This document shows, in pieces, positions 1 to 10,649 of a stretch of DNA of 64,000 nt. Location: NCBI GenBank assembly GCA_028532985.1, contig JANCIK010000002.1, forward strand, positions 1-64,000, in the 5' to 3' direction. The notes under the pieces are model-generated. The model was not told the DNA's origin. It saw only the letters and a program-made list of their open reading frames with translations, and did no database searches. This DNA comes from Stropharia rugosoannulata (Eukaryota; Basidiomycota; Agaricomycetes; Agaricales; Strophariaceae). The position numbers were made by a program, and so were the translations under genes. The first letter of the stretch is position 1; every line of letters begins with the position of its first letter.

Positions 1-116
1 TAAACCCTAAACCCTAAACCCTAAACCCTAAACCCTAAACCCTAAACCCTAAACCCTAAACCCTAAACCCTAAACCCTAAACCCTAAACCCTAAACCCTA
101 AACCCTAAACCCTAAA
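1..116. repeat. Telomere array, (TAAACCC)n
   Basis: About 16.5 uninterrupted copies of the 7-bp unit TAAACCC fill the first 116 bases, giving a G-strand unit of TTTAGGG. The array starts at base 1 and stops cleanly at base 116, as expected for a true chromosome end read from telomere to centromere. TTTAGGG is the unit typical of plants; most studied fungi use TTAGGG, so the unit itself is notable. Confidence 0.97.
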
Positions 117-964
117 GTAACAAGGAAACGACGAGCGATTGAGTTGTCTGGAGAGTATGGTCCTGGGACCGTTACGCCAAAGGCTTCATGATTGCACTGG
201 TCCCAGAGTATGCGCCCAGGCGCGTTACGCCAAGACCTTAAAGCGACGTAACCGCGTGAAAGCGGTCCTGCAGTAGGAGGAACGGCGTGAAAACGTGGCT
301 CGTGTAAGTCCCAATGTGGCATCAGGTCGCCTAGTACGCGTCGGTAACTTCTGCGCGCGCGCAGACATCACCGGCGGTGTCACACGCACAGGTAATAACC
401 CGAACCTTAATAGTCGTCACCCAACTTAGGCACAGCCGAAGGGGACCGACGGCGCGGCAAGGGTTATTGTTATTTTAAGAACGAAAGAGGCTTCCACGAC
501 CGCGCTCCCTTAATCGGGACCGCGGGTGGTGTGAACCCGTAATTACACCGGTGCGAAACGTCACCGGTGGGAGATAGTCATTATTTATAGCTGCACTCAC
601 GCAGAGGCAGTGTATTTTTGTCTTTATTTTATATTTAGACAGCATGAGACGTTCTACTTCTTCGTAGAACAATGGCTGGGAGCGTTGAGCTATTCTTGGA
701 GTAGCCCGCGCATGCGAAGCATCGGTTATGATGGGCCAAAGTGCCCGGATGACCTGGTGACCTGATCATGCGGTGTGGAATGGTCCTCGGGGTAGACAGC
801 GTGTAAACGCATTAGCACCCTCTCATGCGCACAGACCGTCGCCAGACGTCTATAAAAGCAGGCCAGGTTGCACTGATGAGGGGTATCCCGAAAGCGCCCT
901 TTACTCCTTCGTTAGGTGTAGGGTCCTTTGCAACTGGTCGATACCTCATACAGCTAAGTAAACG
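117..964. other. Telomere-adjacent unique sequence
   Basis: This stretch shows no gene I can support. Short ORFs occur on both strands but none has family resemblance or an exon pattern. The 10-mer GTTACGCCAA occurs twice (near 170 and 222). The stretch is not part of the 1011-6592 duplication. Confidence 0.5.
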
Positions 965-991
965 CCACCACTCACCTTCGGTGAGTGGTGG
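965..991. other. Perfect hairpin beside the duplication edge
   Basis: CCACCACTCACC at 965-976 and its exact reverse complement at 980-991 are separated by the triloop TTC, giving a 12-bp perfect stem. It lies 7 bp before a telomeric stub and 20 bp before the edge of the duplicated block, so it may mark or have promoted a break. It could also be a terminator-like or chance palindrome. Confidence 0.75.
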
Positions 992-997
992 ATCCCA

Positions 998-1008
998 CCC
1001 TAAACCCT
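998..1008. repeat. Short internal telomeric stub
   Basis: The string CCCTAAACCCT (one and a half telomere units) sits immediately before base 1011, where homology to 26630 onward starts. The second copy of the duplication does not have it. It looks like a seam left when telomeric DNA was joined to a broken end. Confidence 0.55.
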
Positions 1009-1043
1009 CGTGAATTGATTTACAAGCTATATCGATCACACAG

Positions 1044-1390
1044 ACATCACAGGCGATTTCCATTTTGATAAGGAGGATGACATTAAAAATGGTGTCTATG
1101 TCAACTACACCAACGACCGTCTTGTTTTCTATAAGGATGATTTTGCGGGAACTGAATTTACAGGCTTTGTGCGTTATCTCTCCCCTATCACTCGTAGAAA
1201 CTCAACCTGACTTCCCCGTAACACTTTATTAAGTTCATCCGTAGGTCGTCCAGCCCCCGCTAACTGAACGTGAATCTGATGCGTAGTATTCCTTCCACTC
1301 ATTACAGCCAATGGAAGGTCTGACAGTCAGACCCTCCTTGGCATAGGCAACGATTCAGAACTTACGTTGACTGGGACCAATTGGGCTTAG
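1044..1390 (+). pseudogene. Gene D: truncated member of the seven-exon small-protein family
   Basis: Only the last three exons are present: 1044-1168, a 7-nt microexon at 1234-1240, and 1308-1390 ending in TAG. They align exon by exon with gene B (26664-26788, 26854-26860, 26928-27010), at a constant offset of 25620. The visible exons keep the YTNDR motif followed by VFYKD and the C-terminal LTGTNW motif. The four 5' exons are missing because the block starts at 1011 inside the preceding intron, next to the telomeric stub. It therefore cannot encode the full protein. Function of the family is unknown. Confidence 0.75.
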
Positions 1391-2938
1391 AAGATGTAAG
1401 ATGCATGCAATTACAACGGTACGAGTCCTGTCTTGGTTCGTACTGTTATTCGTTGAAGTCAACTACACCGATGTAAACATACTATGATTTTTCCTTCCTG
1501 GTACACAGCTATCCCCAGTAGGAGTTACGTGGAGGAGGGCGGTTGCCAAATGCATGTAAAATTACTCAATGATATATGTCGTTACTGTGCTTGTATGTCG
1601 AAATGCGCGCTACAAATTAGTAGACTCTGGCTCTTGACTTCGTTCCAGAAAGAAATCAGAGGCATGATGGCAATGAAACTTAGCATTCTTCGACTCTGTG
1701 TACTAATATGGTACTTGAAACCAAAGAAGCTCCTTCATCTTTTCGAATGAGATTGTTGAGGGAGCCTTTTTAGAATTCGGCCATACAGTGGATAAGTATT
1801 CTCTATCGAGGAGAGCCAACCAAACGGAGCCATTTTTCATCTGGCGCGTGTACGCTTAGTAGAGTAATGTCCGTGCTGCTACATGGACGTGGGTAGTAAA
1901 ATGTATGTACAGGTGCGTGCAGGTGCGTGCGTCCCACGGAATAAATGCTAAGTAGTTGTCACTAAGTATCTTCTTGGATGATCAGAGTCACTGTGGGAAC
2001 ATCTGTGCGACATTTGTGAGATAGTAATCTGAACACTGGTCTACGACGATCCGAACAAGGATTTGCGGGTATCGATATCAATGATAGAAGCGTGTACTGC
2101 CTGATGTAGCTCTGGGAATAACAGATACGCCCAAAAGGTCTAACATTGTCTTCACAGAGTCAACGCACGTTTGCCTTTTGTTAATCTTCATTATATAAAT
2201 ATCAAGGGCATAGAGTCACGTATCGCCGCCTTTCAGGAGCTACGCGATTTGTTACGGGTGTCCGTAGATAAGTAATCAACAGGACTTCATTTCCGTCTGC
2301 CACTATTGTACCATTTTAGGCGTCTCAAGTTCAGGTGCCGGTCCCAGTCGACAAAACTTCAAAATATTAGCTTTCTAGACTTCTGTCGTGCCGAATAGAA
2401 TAAAGGAATTAATCTAAATATGGAACGCCGAACATTAATGTGACTGACTGGGAAGTGTCAATACTCTGGCTGTAATTTTTAATCTACGACACTGGGACCG
2501 GTGACTGGCATTTGGAATGTACAATGTACTACACATGTCCAATGTGATAACATCTATCAGAGTAATTTGAATAAGTGACCCTAAAAGAACCTCAGACAGA
2601 TATGGAAACCGTGAAAGGCGTTTTAAATATAGTCAGCAGCCAAGGGTGTCGATCATTCATCGCCACAAAGACCGACCATTCAAATCCCCTAAACTTTTAG
2701 GTGTTCGATTTACGTGTATGGAGTGCTATCAATAATAGCGAGCTTCCTGCGGTGGGGCATGACCAGATCATGTTTGCCAATGTTACGCCGCCACACAGGA
2801 GTGTGAATAGTGAGAGACCGTCTTGGATTGGTTCACGCACCTATTACGTATGACATATTGAGATTCGAGCCGCAGATTTGATTATCATGCGCTGCTTATA
2901 TGCCAGTACGCAGAATCATCCCCTGCAGCCCGTATACA
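1391..2938. other. Conserved spacer between genes D and A
   Basis: I see no convincing gene in this 1.5-kb spacer. It is repeated almost base for base between genes B and C (27011-28547), as strongly conserved as the coding parts, which points to recent duplication or gene conversion and not to selection on protein. A short direct repeat of AGGTGCGTGC lies near 1912-1931. Confidence 0.6.
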
Positions 2939-4066
2939 ATGGATCGCAGCATATACGCAGATTACCTCGTCAAATACAAGCATCAGACCTCAGCGGGTGC
3001 TCTGTTTTTCCACTCTTCTCTGCCTGGCTACGAGAATGGCTTGCGAGTCATCCTCCCCGAACTTGGGCTAGAGTTCGGTGACCATTCATTTGTTGGACAA
3101 GGTATTCCTTGATTAATTAGATGCTATGATGCTGCTCACAACTTATGCGTCATCCGAATTGTTGTCAAGATGCAACTGGTTTCTTCTACTACAATGACCT
3201 AGCCACAGTCAAGACTGCGAACGGCTATGTATCAGGCAGCACAGTAAATCCAAAAAATAACCAACTTATCGCATGGGTCAAGTTTTATATCGATGACACA
3301 GTTGTTGCTGAGGTATGATAGTACGTTTATCCCCGAGAAAACACTCTAAAAATCAAATCCTTTGCCTTGTGATACTAGTTCCTTGGCGATGACTATGTAA
3401 GGTCAACTTCCATCTCCAATCGTGATGATCTTATTTATTCCACGCATACTAGTTCAAAATTGTCTCCGTAGCTGGAATGGTTTTGTACAAACACGCGGGG
3501 AAATGGCGGGGATCCTCTCAAGAGCGCAATGTGGAAGCCTACATTAAAAAGGATGAGGACAGCGGTGTTATTACCCTCGACATTTCCCAGACAATCCAGA
3601 AGATAGGAACAATGACGACCGAGGATCCCGTCTTGAAAGCGGCCGAAATTCCAAGTATGTGTCTGTGATTATACTTCGGATACATGCTAATTCAACCGCG
3701 ACGTTGAAATATAGACATTAAAGGAAATTTCTATTACTCTAGCTTGGAGCATATAAGTGACGGTACCCAAGTCAGCTATACCAACGACCGCATCGCCTTC
3801 TACAAGAATGATACCAGCGGCCCCGTGTTTACAGGCTATGTGCGTTCTATCTCTTTCACGAATTTTAGTTGACGTGTTCTGATATTAACTTGATACATCC
3901 ATTAAGCTCATTCGTAAGTATTTTTCATCCTTCGTGGTTAACTTGAATTAATATTATTGTTTCATATTACACAGCTAACGGGAGGGAGCATAGCTCAAGA
4001 CTTCTGGGGATTGAAAACGGCACAGAGCTTATATTGACGGGGACTACGTGGGTTAATACAAAGTAA
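2939..4066 (+). CDS. Gene A: novel seven-exon small protein
   Basis: I do not recognise this protein. The seven-exon model is 2939-3101, 3170-3312, 3379-3396, 3453-3654, 3715-3839, 3907-3913 and 3975-4066. It gives 750 nt, 249 residues, with GT..AG at every junction. The third exon is 18 nt and the sixth only 7 nt. The start (MDRSIYADYLVKYKHQ) has no signal peptide, so a cytosolic protein is likely. Recurrent motifs are GxFYY, NPKNNQ, YTNDRxxFYK and a C-terminal ELILTGTTW. The alternating aromatic and polar pattern suggests a beta-rich fold. The FYKNDTSG stretch (F-x6-G) faintly recalls a beta/gamma-crystallin motif; that is a guess. Genes B, C and D are relatives; gene C is nearly identical. 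Confidence 0.75.
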
Positions 4067-6592
4067 ACGCGATAACTGTGCGACTCTGAGAGGCATGATG
4101 TGTCTTTTCCCCGTTGAAAGTGTATTGAGATGGTACATTACCGTTGTTTCGTGTGGCCTAAAGTCCGTGTATTGTCAATTGAATGACACATTCCAGAGTA
4201 CAATATCCCTGAGGCCTGGCCAAGCTCTCTATTTCTTTGGATATGCTCGTCGTATCTTTATTCTAGCACCTAAGTTAGCGTTGCTCGTAACGTGAGAGAG
4301 GAGGCGCCGTGAGCGGTTTGCTTACGTAGCTTCATGTGCAACGGTTAAGATAATAGTGTTGGTGACATATGAGTGGCTGATACGAGCGGCAGAGAAATTG
4401 GTGGAAAACATGTTACATCGCAGATGTGTAAGATGTGGGCCAGGCGGATGGCATGGCAGATCTAGTGCAAGAGGGGCACAAAAGGCAGCGAGCTATCCTT
4501 GAATTCATGTATATGCGTGAGCGGTGCAGACACAGAGGTCTGTGAGGGGTGAATGAAGATGTACGAGTAATTGATTGCGTAAAAGTGTATAAGTGTTGTG
4601 GAGTTACGTGGAGGGTGAGTGATACGTGAATAGTGGGAAATATATGTGAAGTAATAAGAAAGCATTATATTGTTTGCGCTAGATAATAATATCAAGCACT
4701 ACAGTGGGCTCCCAACAGTGATTGGCATTGCCCACTACTATAAAAATTCTAGGGACGTCGATCTGGACATCGAGCATACTGTGCAGAATGCACAAAGTTA
4801 ATTTGACCATGTGAGCTCCGTGTTCATTGCCCGTGCCCTCTTCCCCATCTTCTGCGCCGACCTTGGATGCGCCTTGCATTAGTCCTGTTAGCTGACATTC
4901 CGTCCCTCCCCATTCGTTGAACTGTGTGGCCATAACCTTTCGCAGCAGTCAAGCTGCGTCAAAGCATGTCCCGCTCACCTGCTGATCCAGTGACCGCAGA
5001 CTAGTCCCGCTTGGCCACACCTGTGTTCTACTCCGCGGGACCAAGCCTTCTTGTCACCCTCTCCTCCTCCTACTTTTACCGGTGCTAGGTAATTAGCTGT
5101 CTTCTGCTCTTGGATATCAAAATTACCGGGAACTGGTGATCGCGCACGTACAACTCAGCGTAGGCTCGTTCCACTGGCACCGTGCCGTCAACGCCTTATA
5201 CCAGCTATGCGAGGAAGGGAAGGAGAAATACGCAGTGGCGAGAATCGTGGATGGCGTACAGAGGTTGAGCTGCAACAGTGAGTGGGTAAATTGCACACGA
5301 GGAGATGTAACAAGAGGTGTGGAAAAAAATCTGGCAGGAGGGGAAGGGATAACGGCGTGGGAACGTGGGACCAGGGTGCGGCGAGTACGCTTTGTGTGTA
5401 TCAGAAAAGGTACATTCTTTCGCTGAGATAGGAGGTGGAGGGTGCTGATTTATTTGATTTTGGAGTAAGGATAGTAAGAGTGAAAAAGCTGCGAGTGGTG
5501 GGTATTACCAGGCATTGAGTATAGGTGTGGGTAGTGTGGGTGTGACAGAGAGGATCCAGGATAAGGTGCCGCGCTCCCGGGGCACTACAAGCACGAGTCG
5601 GCGCCGCCGTTGATACGCTCGTGCGTGCGGTGAGCGCGGAAATCAGATAGGAAAGGGCACACACAACACACACGGGTGTAGTAAGTATGCGAGGCTGCTT
5701 CCCACTGGCGTCTAACCAACGGAAATACGAGGGTGCGGGCAAGCGGGACGACTGAGAGACGGAACGAATGACGAGGACGAAGGACTGAGCTACGGAACGA
5801 CGGAGGAACTCGACGAGGACGCAAAACTAACTGAAACTAGACGACTTGTGTGGGGGAAAGGAACTGTCTTTTGTTCTATCTACCTATGGCCTTAAATACT
5901 CCTATATACCCTGTAATACCAAATGTAGCTAATACTGACGATGCTCCTAACTAACGGACTTCTTAATTGTTTCACAACGGACGGTCTCGGAGCTATATGA
6001 AGCGCAGAGTACCTTCTCCTCCTGAGGTCGATTACTTGAAGATGCACGTGTTTGCTGCATGTCTTTGTTCCGAAAGTATCCTGGCGAGTGCTCCAGGGCG
6101 TGGCAGAGTGTGTGATTGTAATTGTAGGCCGTGGACGATGCTGAGACTGTCTGTAAGATGCGGGATATGATGTCGCAGCTCCTAGGCGCCTAACTGCGCA
6201 GTGCCGACACCCGTGAGAACGCGTTGAGGTCGTGCGAATTTGACCTTGCGCGCGACTTGTTGTTTTGAGCATTTCCGCGCTTGTAGCGGGGCACGGCTCA
6301 TCACCGTACCTCCGCCCGTCAACGTCGGCTTCAGCGCAGTGAAGCAGCGCGTCTGTTTTGTCTACATTGGATATGTCCTGGCAATGTCAACACTATTATG
6401 CGTCCCTGTCCCACTAACTTGAGTATTTCCCAGGGCACAGCGATTCATACTTCCCTCAAGCTAGCCAGAAAACAGGAACGCACCTAAATACTGAGTGCAC
6501 TACAGCAATGTTGTACACGGGTAGTTGTAATACATTTACAGCTTCTTTAGACTGTTTCCATCATAATGCAAATTACCCTGAGCAACATTTAA
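4067..6592. other. Duplicated non-coding tail of copy 1
   Basis: No gene is supported here. A 65-codon ORF intact in copy 2 (29950-30147) is broken here by a few extra bases near 4411, so it is unlikely to be a conserved gene. The part 5610-6323 is absent from copy 2. The duplication fades out near 6592. Confidence 0.5.
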
Positions 6593-8130
6593 TTCTCTGC
6601 AAGGATCGCAAGCTCTTTACAACGTAGCCGCATTATTGCCGATATCGCATACGCTCCCTGAACACTTCATAGTTGTGTAATGGCGCGCGCTCCAGTTTCT
6701 CAGCGATACTCCCTGTTCATTTCCTGGACTTCTAAACAGGCACAGAGGACGAGGACGAGCGTGAGGAGGAGAGAAAACGCGACAACATTTAAGCACAACA
6801 ATATTAACCGCTTGACAGAGTAGAGGGGGAACCACCCACGAATGAACTCGATGCTATATCATGGAGGAATCAGATTACAACAGTAATAACAATAAAAACT
6901 GTAAAAGACATCACTCACGCAGCCAGTAAACTCGCTGGTCGTGAGATCTCAAAGAAAATTAGAACGTTATCAGTTATAGGGATACCGGATAAATCCAAAA
7001 GTAGGTCTACAACGACATGCTAATAAGAGGGTATTGAGACGTCTCAGGTTAAACGATTGGTGATAACAGGGTCTGTTGTTGAATAAAAACATTCTGAGCT
7101 GTAACCTACCTCCGCTATAATGGACACACCCAGAGCGGCGGCAACGCGCGCGACGGGTGAACTTTCTTGTGTTTGACGAGCGCACGTGAGCAGGCGCCTT
7201 CTCTTCCGAACGGCCACCACTCAGGACACTCGCAATTGAAGACACGGCGAGAATCTCTCCTCGCCTCTCACTCTCTCGACTATCTCCAACATCAAGTTCT
7301 TTCTCCCACCCGCCCTCTCCTCTAGGTTCTCTCTCAGCTATTTCCAGTAGAGCCGTGGCAAACGTCGTGAGCCACTGGCATTCACCTCGGCTCTGCACCA
7401 TGCGTCTACGCAGCGGCATACGCCCTGCCGCGCATCCCCCAAACTCTACGAAATAGCTATTATTGCCTATCATAGTTAGTAGATATTACTATCCATTACT
7501 TAACGCAGAAAGAACGGCCTGAGGAAGAAACACAAGATAGCGATTATGATTTTTGAAGGTAAAAGTTGTTCGAAATGGATGAGAAATTACAACTCTCAGA
7601 AAGAAATGTACACATGTTTCAAAGTCCCACAGTGTGTCATTGTCAGTTGACGGGCGGAAAATGCCTGCTCAAGACAATGCTTCCTTAATTAATTAATCCG
7701 CCACTTGGGATTTGGGGGAGGGCACAAAATTGTCGTTCTGGCACGGGGGGAGGATCGTGCCCGCATTTCCCACCATTACTTGGTTTGGCAGGTGTGGGAA
7801 CGAACTTGCCCATGGCACTCAGGGTACTGGTACATGGGTGGGCATTACATAAATATTAATTTCCGACCTCCGTTCGAAACAGAATTCTAGAGAAGCATCG
7901 CGATGTCAGTCAACGACCGCCCCATATCAAGGAACGGAGTCTTCGTTCATAATCTGATTCAGCTATCGAATCACAGTAAGCACAACTAATCCTTCTGCCG
8001 GAGCCCGTCGTGTCAATGGTCTTATGACAAAGAAGATCTGAAGATAATCCAAACAAATGTACAGGTAAGAGATATATGGATTCATATATAGGGGTCAAGA
8101 CGACACCGAAAGAATGAGCATCGTATCACA
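6593..8130. other. Intergenic region with one uncertain minus-strand ORF
   Basis: The largest open frame is 6970-7473 on the minus strand (167 codons), with an Arg- and Glu-rich middle and no domain I recognise. It is probably fortuitous. The remainder shows nothing I can support. Confidence 0.35.
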
Positions 8131-10649
8131 ATGGTCGAAGGTTCGTCCTGAATTCTCAACTAATTTTTTACTGTCGTACAGCTAATGCCTATCCAGAAGT
8201 AAAAACTCCACAGCAGCTCCTCGAGACTGTCCCTTTCAATATCATTTTCCGATCGGAAGATGGTACGGAGGTCAAGACGGGTACTCTCCTGTCTAAGGAC
8301 TTGCCAAAGAAGGACACCACCCTGCTCTCTGACCTTAGAGATAAGGGGAGCTTGTAAGCTATTGCAAAATATCTGACTTTAACTACGCGACTGATTATTT
8401 ACTTTCCCTTACTTAGGTCGTTAAAGTATCGTTTTTGCTTTCCAAATGATAGCAACACTGTGGCGGAAAGCACCGAGCTGGGCAGATATGTCTTATCAAC
8501 GCCAAATGTGCGTATGTTTTGTGTTCGACCGTGATTGAACTCGAGAGATTACACATTACTGTTGCAGAATATTTCCGCGCTTAAAGCTGCAGATGACGCC
8601 CATGCTGTTGCTACCGTTGTTATAACGTATAGGTCGATCTCGGCATCTAAATCAGAACAGCAGGGCTTACAAACGTGAGATCGATTCACATTATTCATTA
8701 CATTGGCACCTAACTGCCATTAATTAAAAGAGAACCTGCAGATATGTCAGAGCACGACTGGAATGTTGTAATGTTGAACAATTCACTACTTCACGGAATG
8801 GTATACGATGCCGACAGCAAAAGTCTGCGGCCAGCGAGGGAACCTGGTAAGGCGAACGCGAAATGGGCTACAAGTGATACGACCATACTGAGAATCTTCA
8901 TTACAGCTTTCCGACTGAAAAGGTCTCATCCCGACCGATACGTCTCACCAGCAGGTTGCCCGGGTCCTATTGATTACGACGCCTCGGACCCTCAGGTACA
9001 TTTAACATTGGACTTGTAGAGAACTGCCTAACTTCGATCAGCATGATTTCTTGGCTCCTGCATTCGAGATTGCGGATGATTCCTCGATCACGTTTACATC
9101 AGTCAGGAACTCTGTTCATCAGTCAATGGTGCAGAATTCATTTTCTTCCTGGAGCGTTGAAGCATCTGCGTGGGTGATCATGCAATATCTCATATAAATC
9201 TGCGTTACAACAGCGTTTATCAGCTCTGGTGGCTTTGGTGGATTTTCCGGTGGATTCGATGCCAAAGGAGGCCATTCCTCTTCGGATCTTAAGGAGGCTG
9301 CCAAAGAAACGACGATGGATAAAGTCCATGCAGCATACAAAGTATGTGTACCTTCTTCCGAAGGTATATATCACTCATAGCGGGTGATGCTAGTTTCCAC
9401 GTGTAAAGATATTTCTGGACGGAGATGACCTTGAGGTGTCCGATATTTGCAAGAAGTTTTGGGAGACCGAGGGTCGAGCATACGATGGGGTCGATAGGTT
9501 TTACCAAAAGTTTGGTGAGCTCCGTCTCCTGGTATTGTAACAAGGTTTATAGCTGTTTGTTCACAGGCACCATATTTACTCGTACTTCTTTACTTGGAGC
9601 CCAGCTGCATAGCACTGTGGACACGAAATCATGCATGTCGGTTACAAGCGAAACTACGAAAGAAGAAAAGACAGCCTCAGTTTCTGCCTCATTTTCGTCT
9701 CCATTTGCGTCCGGATCTGTTGGAGCTTCCTATACGGATTCGTCTGGACATACGGCGACGGCCAGTTCAGAAGATAAATCGGCGCGTATGCATTGGGAGG
9801 CGCGAGGTGGCGCAACTTTTCTGGCGGTCGAGTGAGTACTACTTTTGACATGTCCGCCATAGTATTGAGCAGCATACGTTTCTGTACCACAGCCCGATGG
9901 CCTGGATTAATACAGTTGGCCAGTACCAGAATTGGAGAATTATTGAGGTAAGAAGAGATTTTATAGTTTGCGGCAAGCAGTTAATGGTTTGCAGCGTCAT
10001 GATGTGTGCAATATCTTCAGCGTAGGCCCAAGAATGAAGTTATTCGACGGCATGTCTGGCATCAAACCCTATCTCTCGCCGACAAGGATCTACCTAATTT
10101 CCAGCGACGGCCGGCTTCTCCACCGCGAGTCTACGGGGGGTTCCATTGGGCTGATTGATCCTGATATTGTTCAGGGCGGCAGCGCGGCAGTACGTGGTCC
10201 AATGTCACTTAGCTTTATAATACATGTAGCTGACGATATTTAGTGGTTCATAACTGTCAAGGATGTGCAAAGAGATAAGGAGGTTACTATAACAGACTCG
10301 GACCAGAAAAAGAACATGTACTACGACGGGACTCAGGTCATTTGCCAAGAAACGGCATACACCTGGAGAGTCTGGCAGGCATCTCCGGGGTCTGACACAT
10401 TCTTGTGGATATCCATTCTTGCCTTCATGGGTGTAATAATACTGATGATTTATCTCGTTGTTAGCATATCACACTTGAACTCTGATAGTTCTCAACATCT
10501 TGCCATTGGAATAGACAAAGATAATGTACGTCATTCTTGTGATGTTTCTTCCTCCAAAGAAGATCTAATGCTATTGCTTTTCTCAGATTACAATGACCAA
10601 GCTCGACATAAATAACGATAATCAAGTTTGGCGTCTGTTGGAAGTCTAG
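8131..10649 (+). CDS. MACPF-domain protein (perforin-like family), multi-exon
   Basis: The most diagnostic exon is about 9566-9832. It holds a GTIFTRTSLLGAQ stretch at the position of the MACPF signature (usually GTHF...GG), followed by a long Ser/Thr/Ala-rich region typical of a membrane-inserting hairpin, then a WEARGG motif. The next exon (about 9893-9950) carries the conserved WINTVGQYQNWRII block found just after the signature in fungal MACPF proteins. Upstream exons (about 8182-8353, 8418-8512, 8566-8675, 8740-8848) form an N-terminal region. Downstream exons end in LLEV and TAG at 10649. The family forms ring-shaped pores, used by fungi in defence or predation. Two signature residues differ (His to Ile, Gly to Ala), so activity is uncertain. 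The start at 8131 implies a 41-nt first intron and is tentative. Confidence 0.72.

Larger units (their letters stand above)
1011..6592. repeat. Subtelomeric segmental duplication, copy 1
   Basis: This block matches 26630-31470 in the same orientation. The middle part (roughly 1900-4100) is nearly identical by eye. The outer parts carry more substitutions and small indels. About 0.7 kb (roughly 5610-6323) is present only here, so copy 2 has a deletion or copy 1 an insertion. The left edge falls inside an intron of the gene D/B family, so the duplication began or was truncated within a gene. Confidence 0.9.

Noticed and set aside
117..960. Telomere-linked helicase gene next to the telomere
   Set aside because: No helicase motif is visible in any frame and ORFs are all under 90 codons.
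965..991. Hairpin as part of a tRNA or structured RNA gene
   Set aside because: No cloverleaf, no conserved A or B box and no flanking conserved stems.
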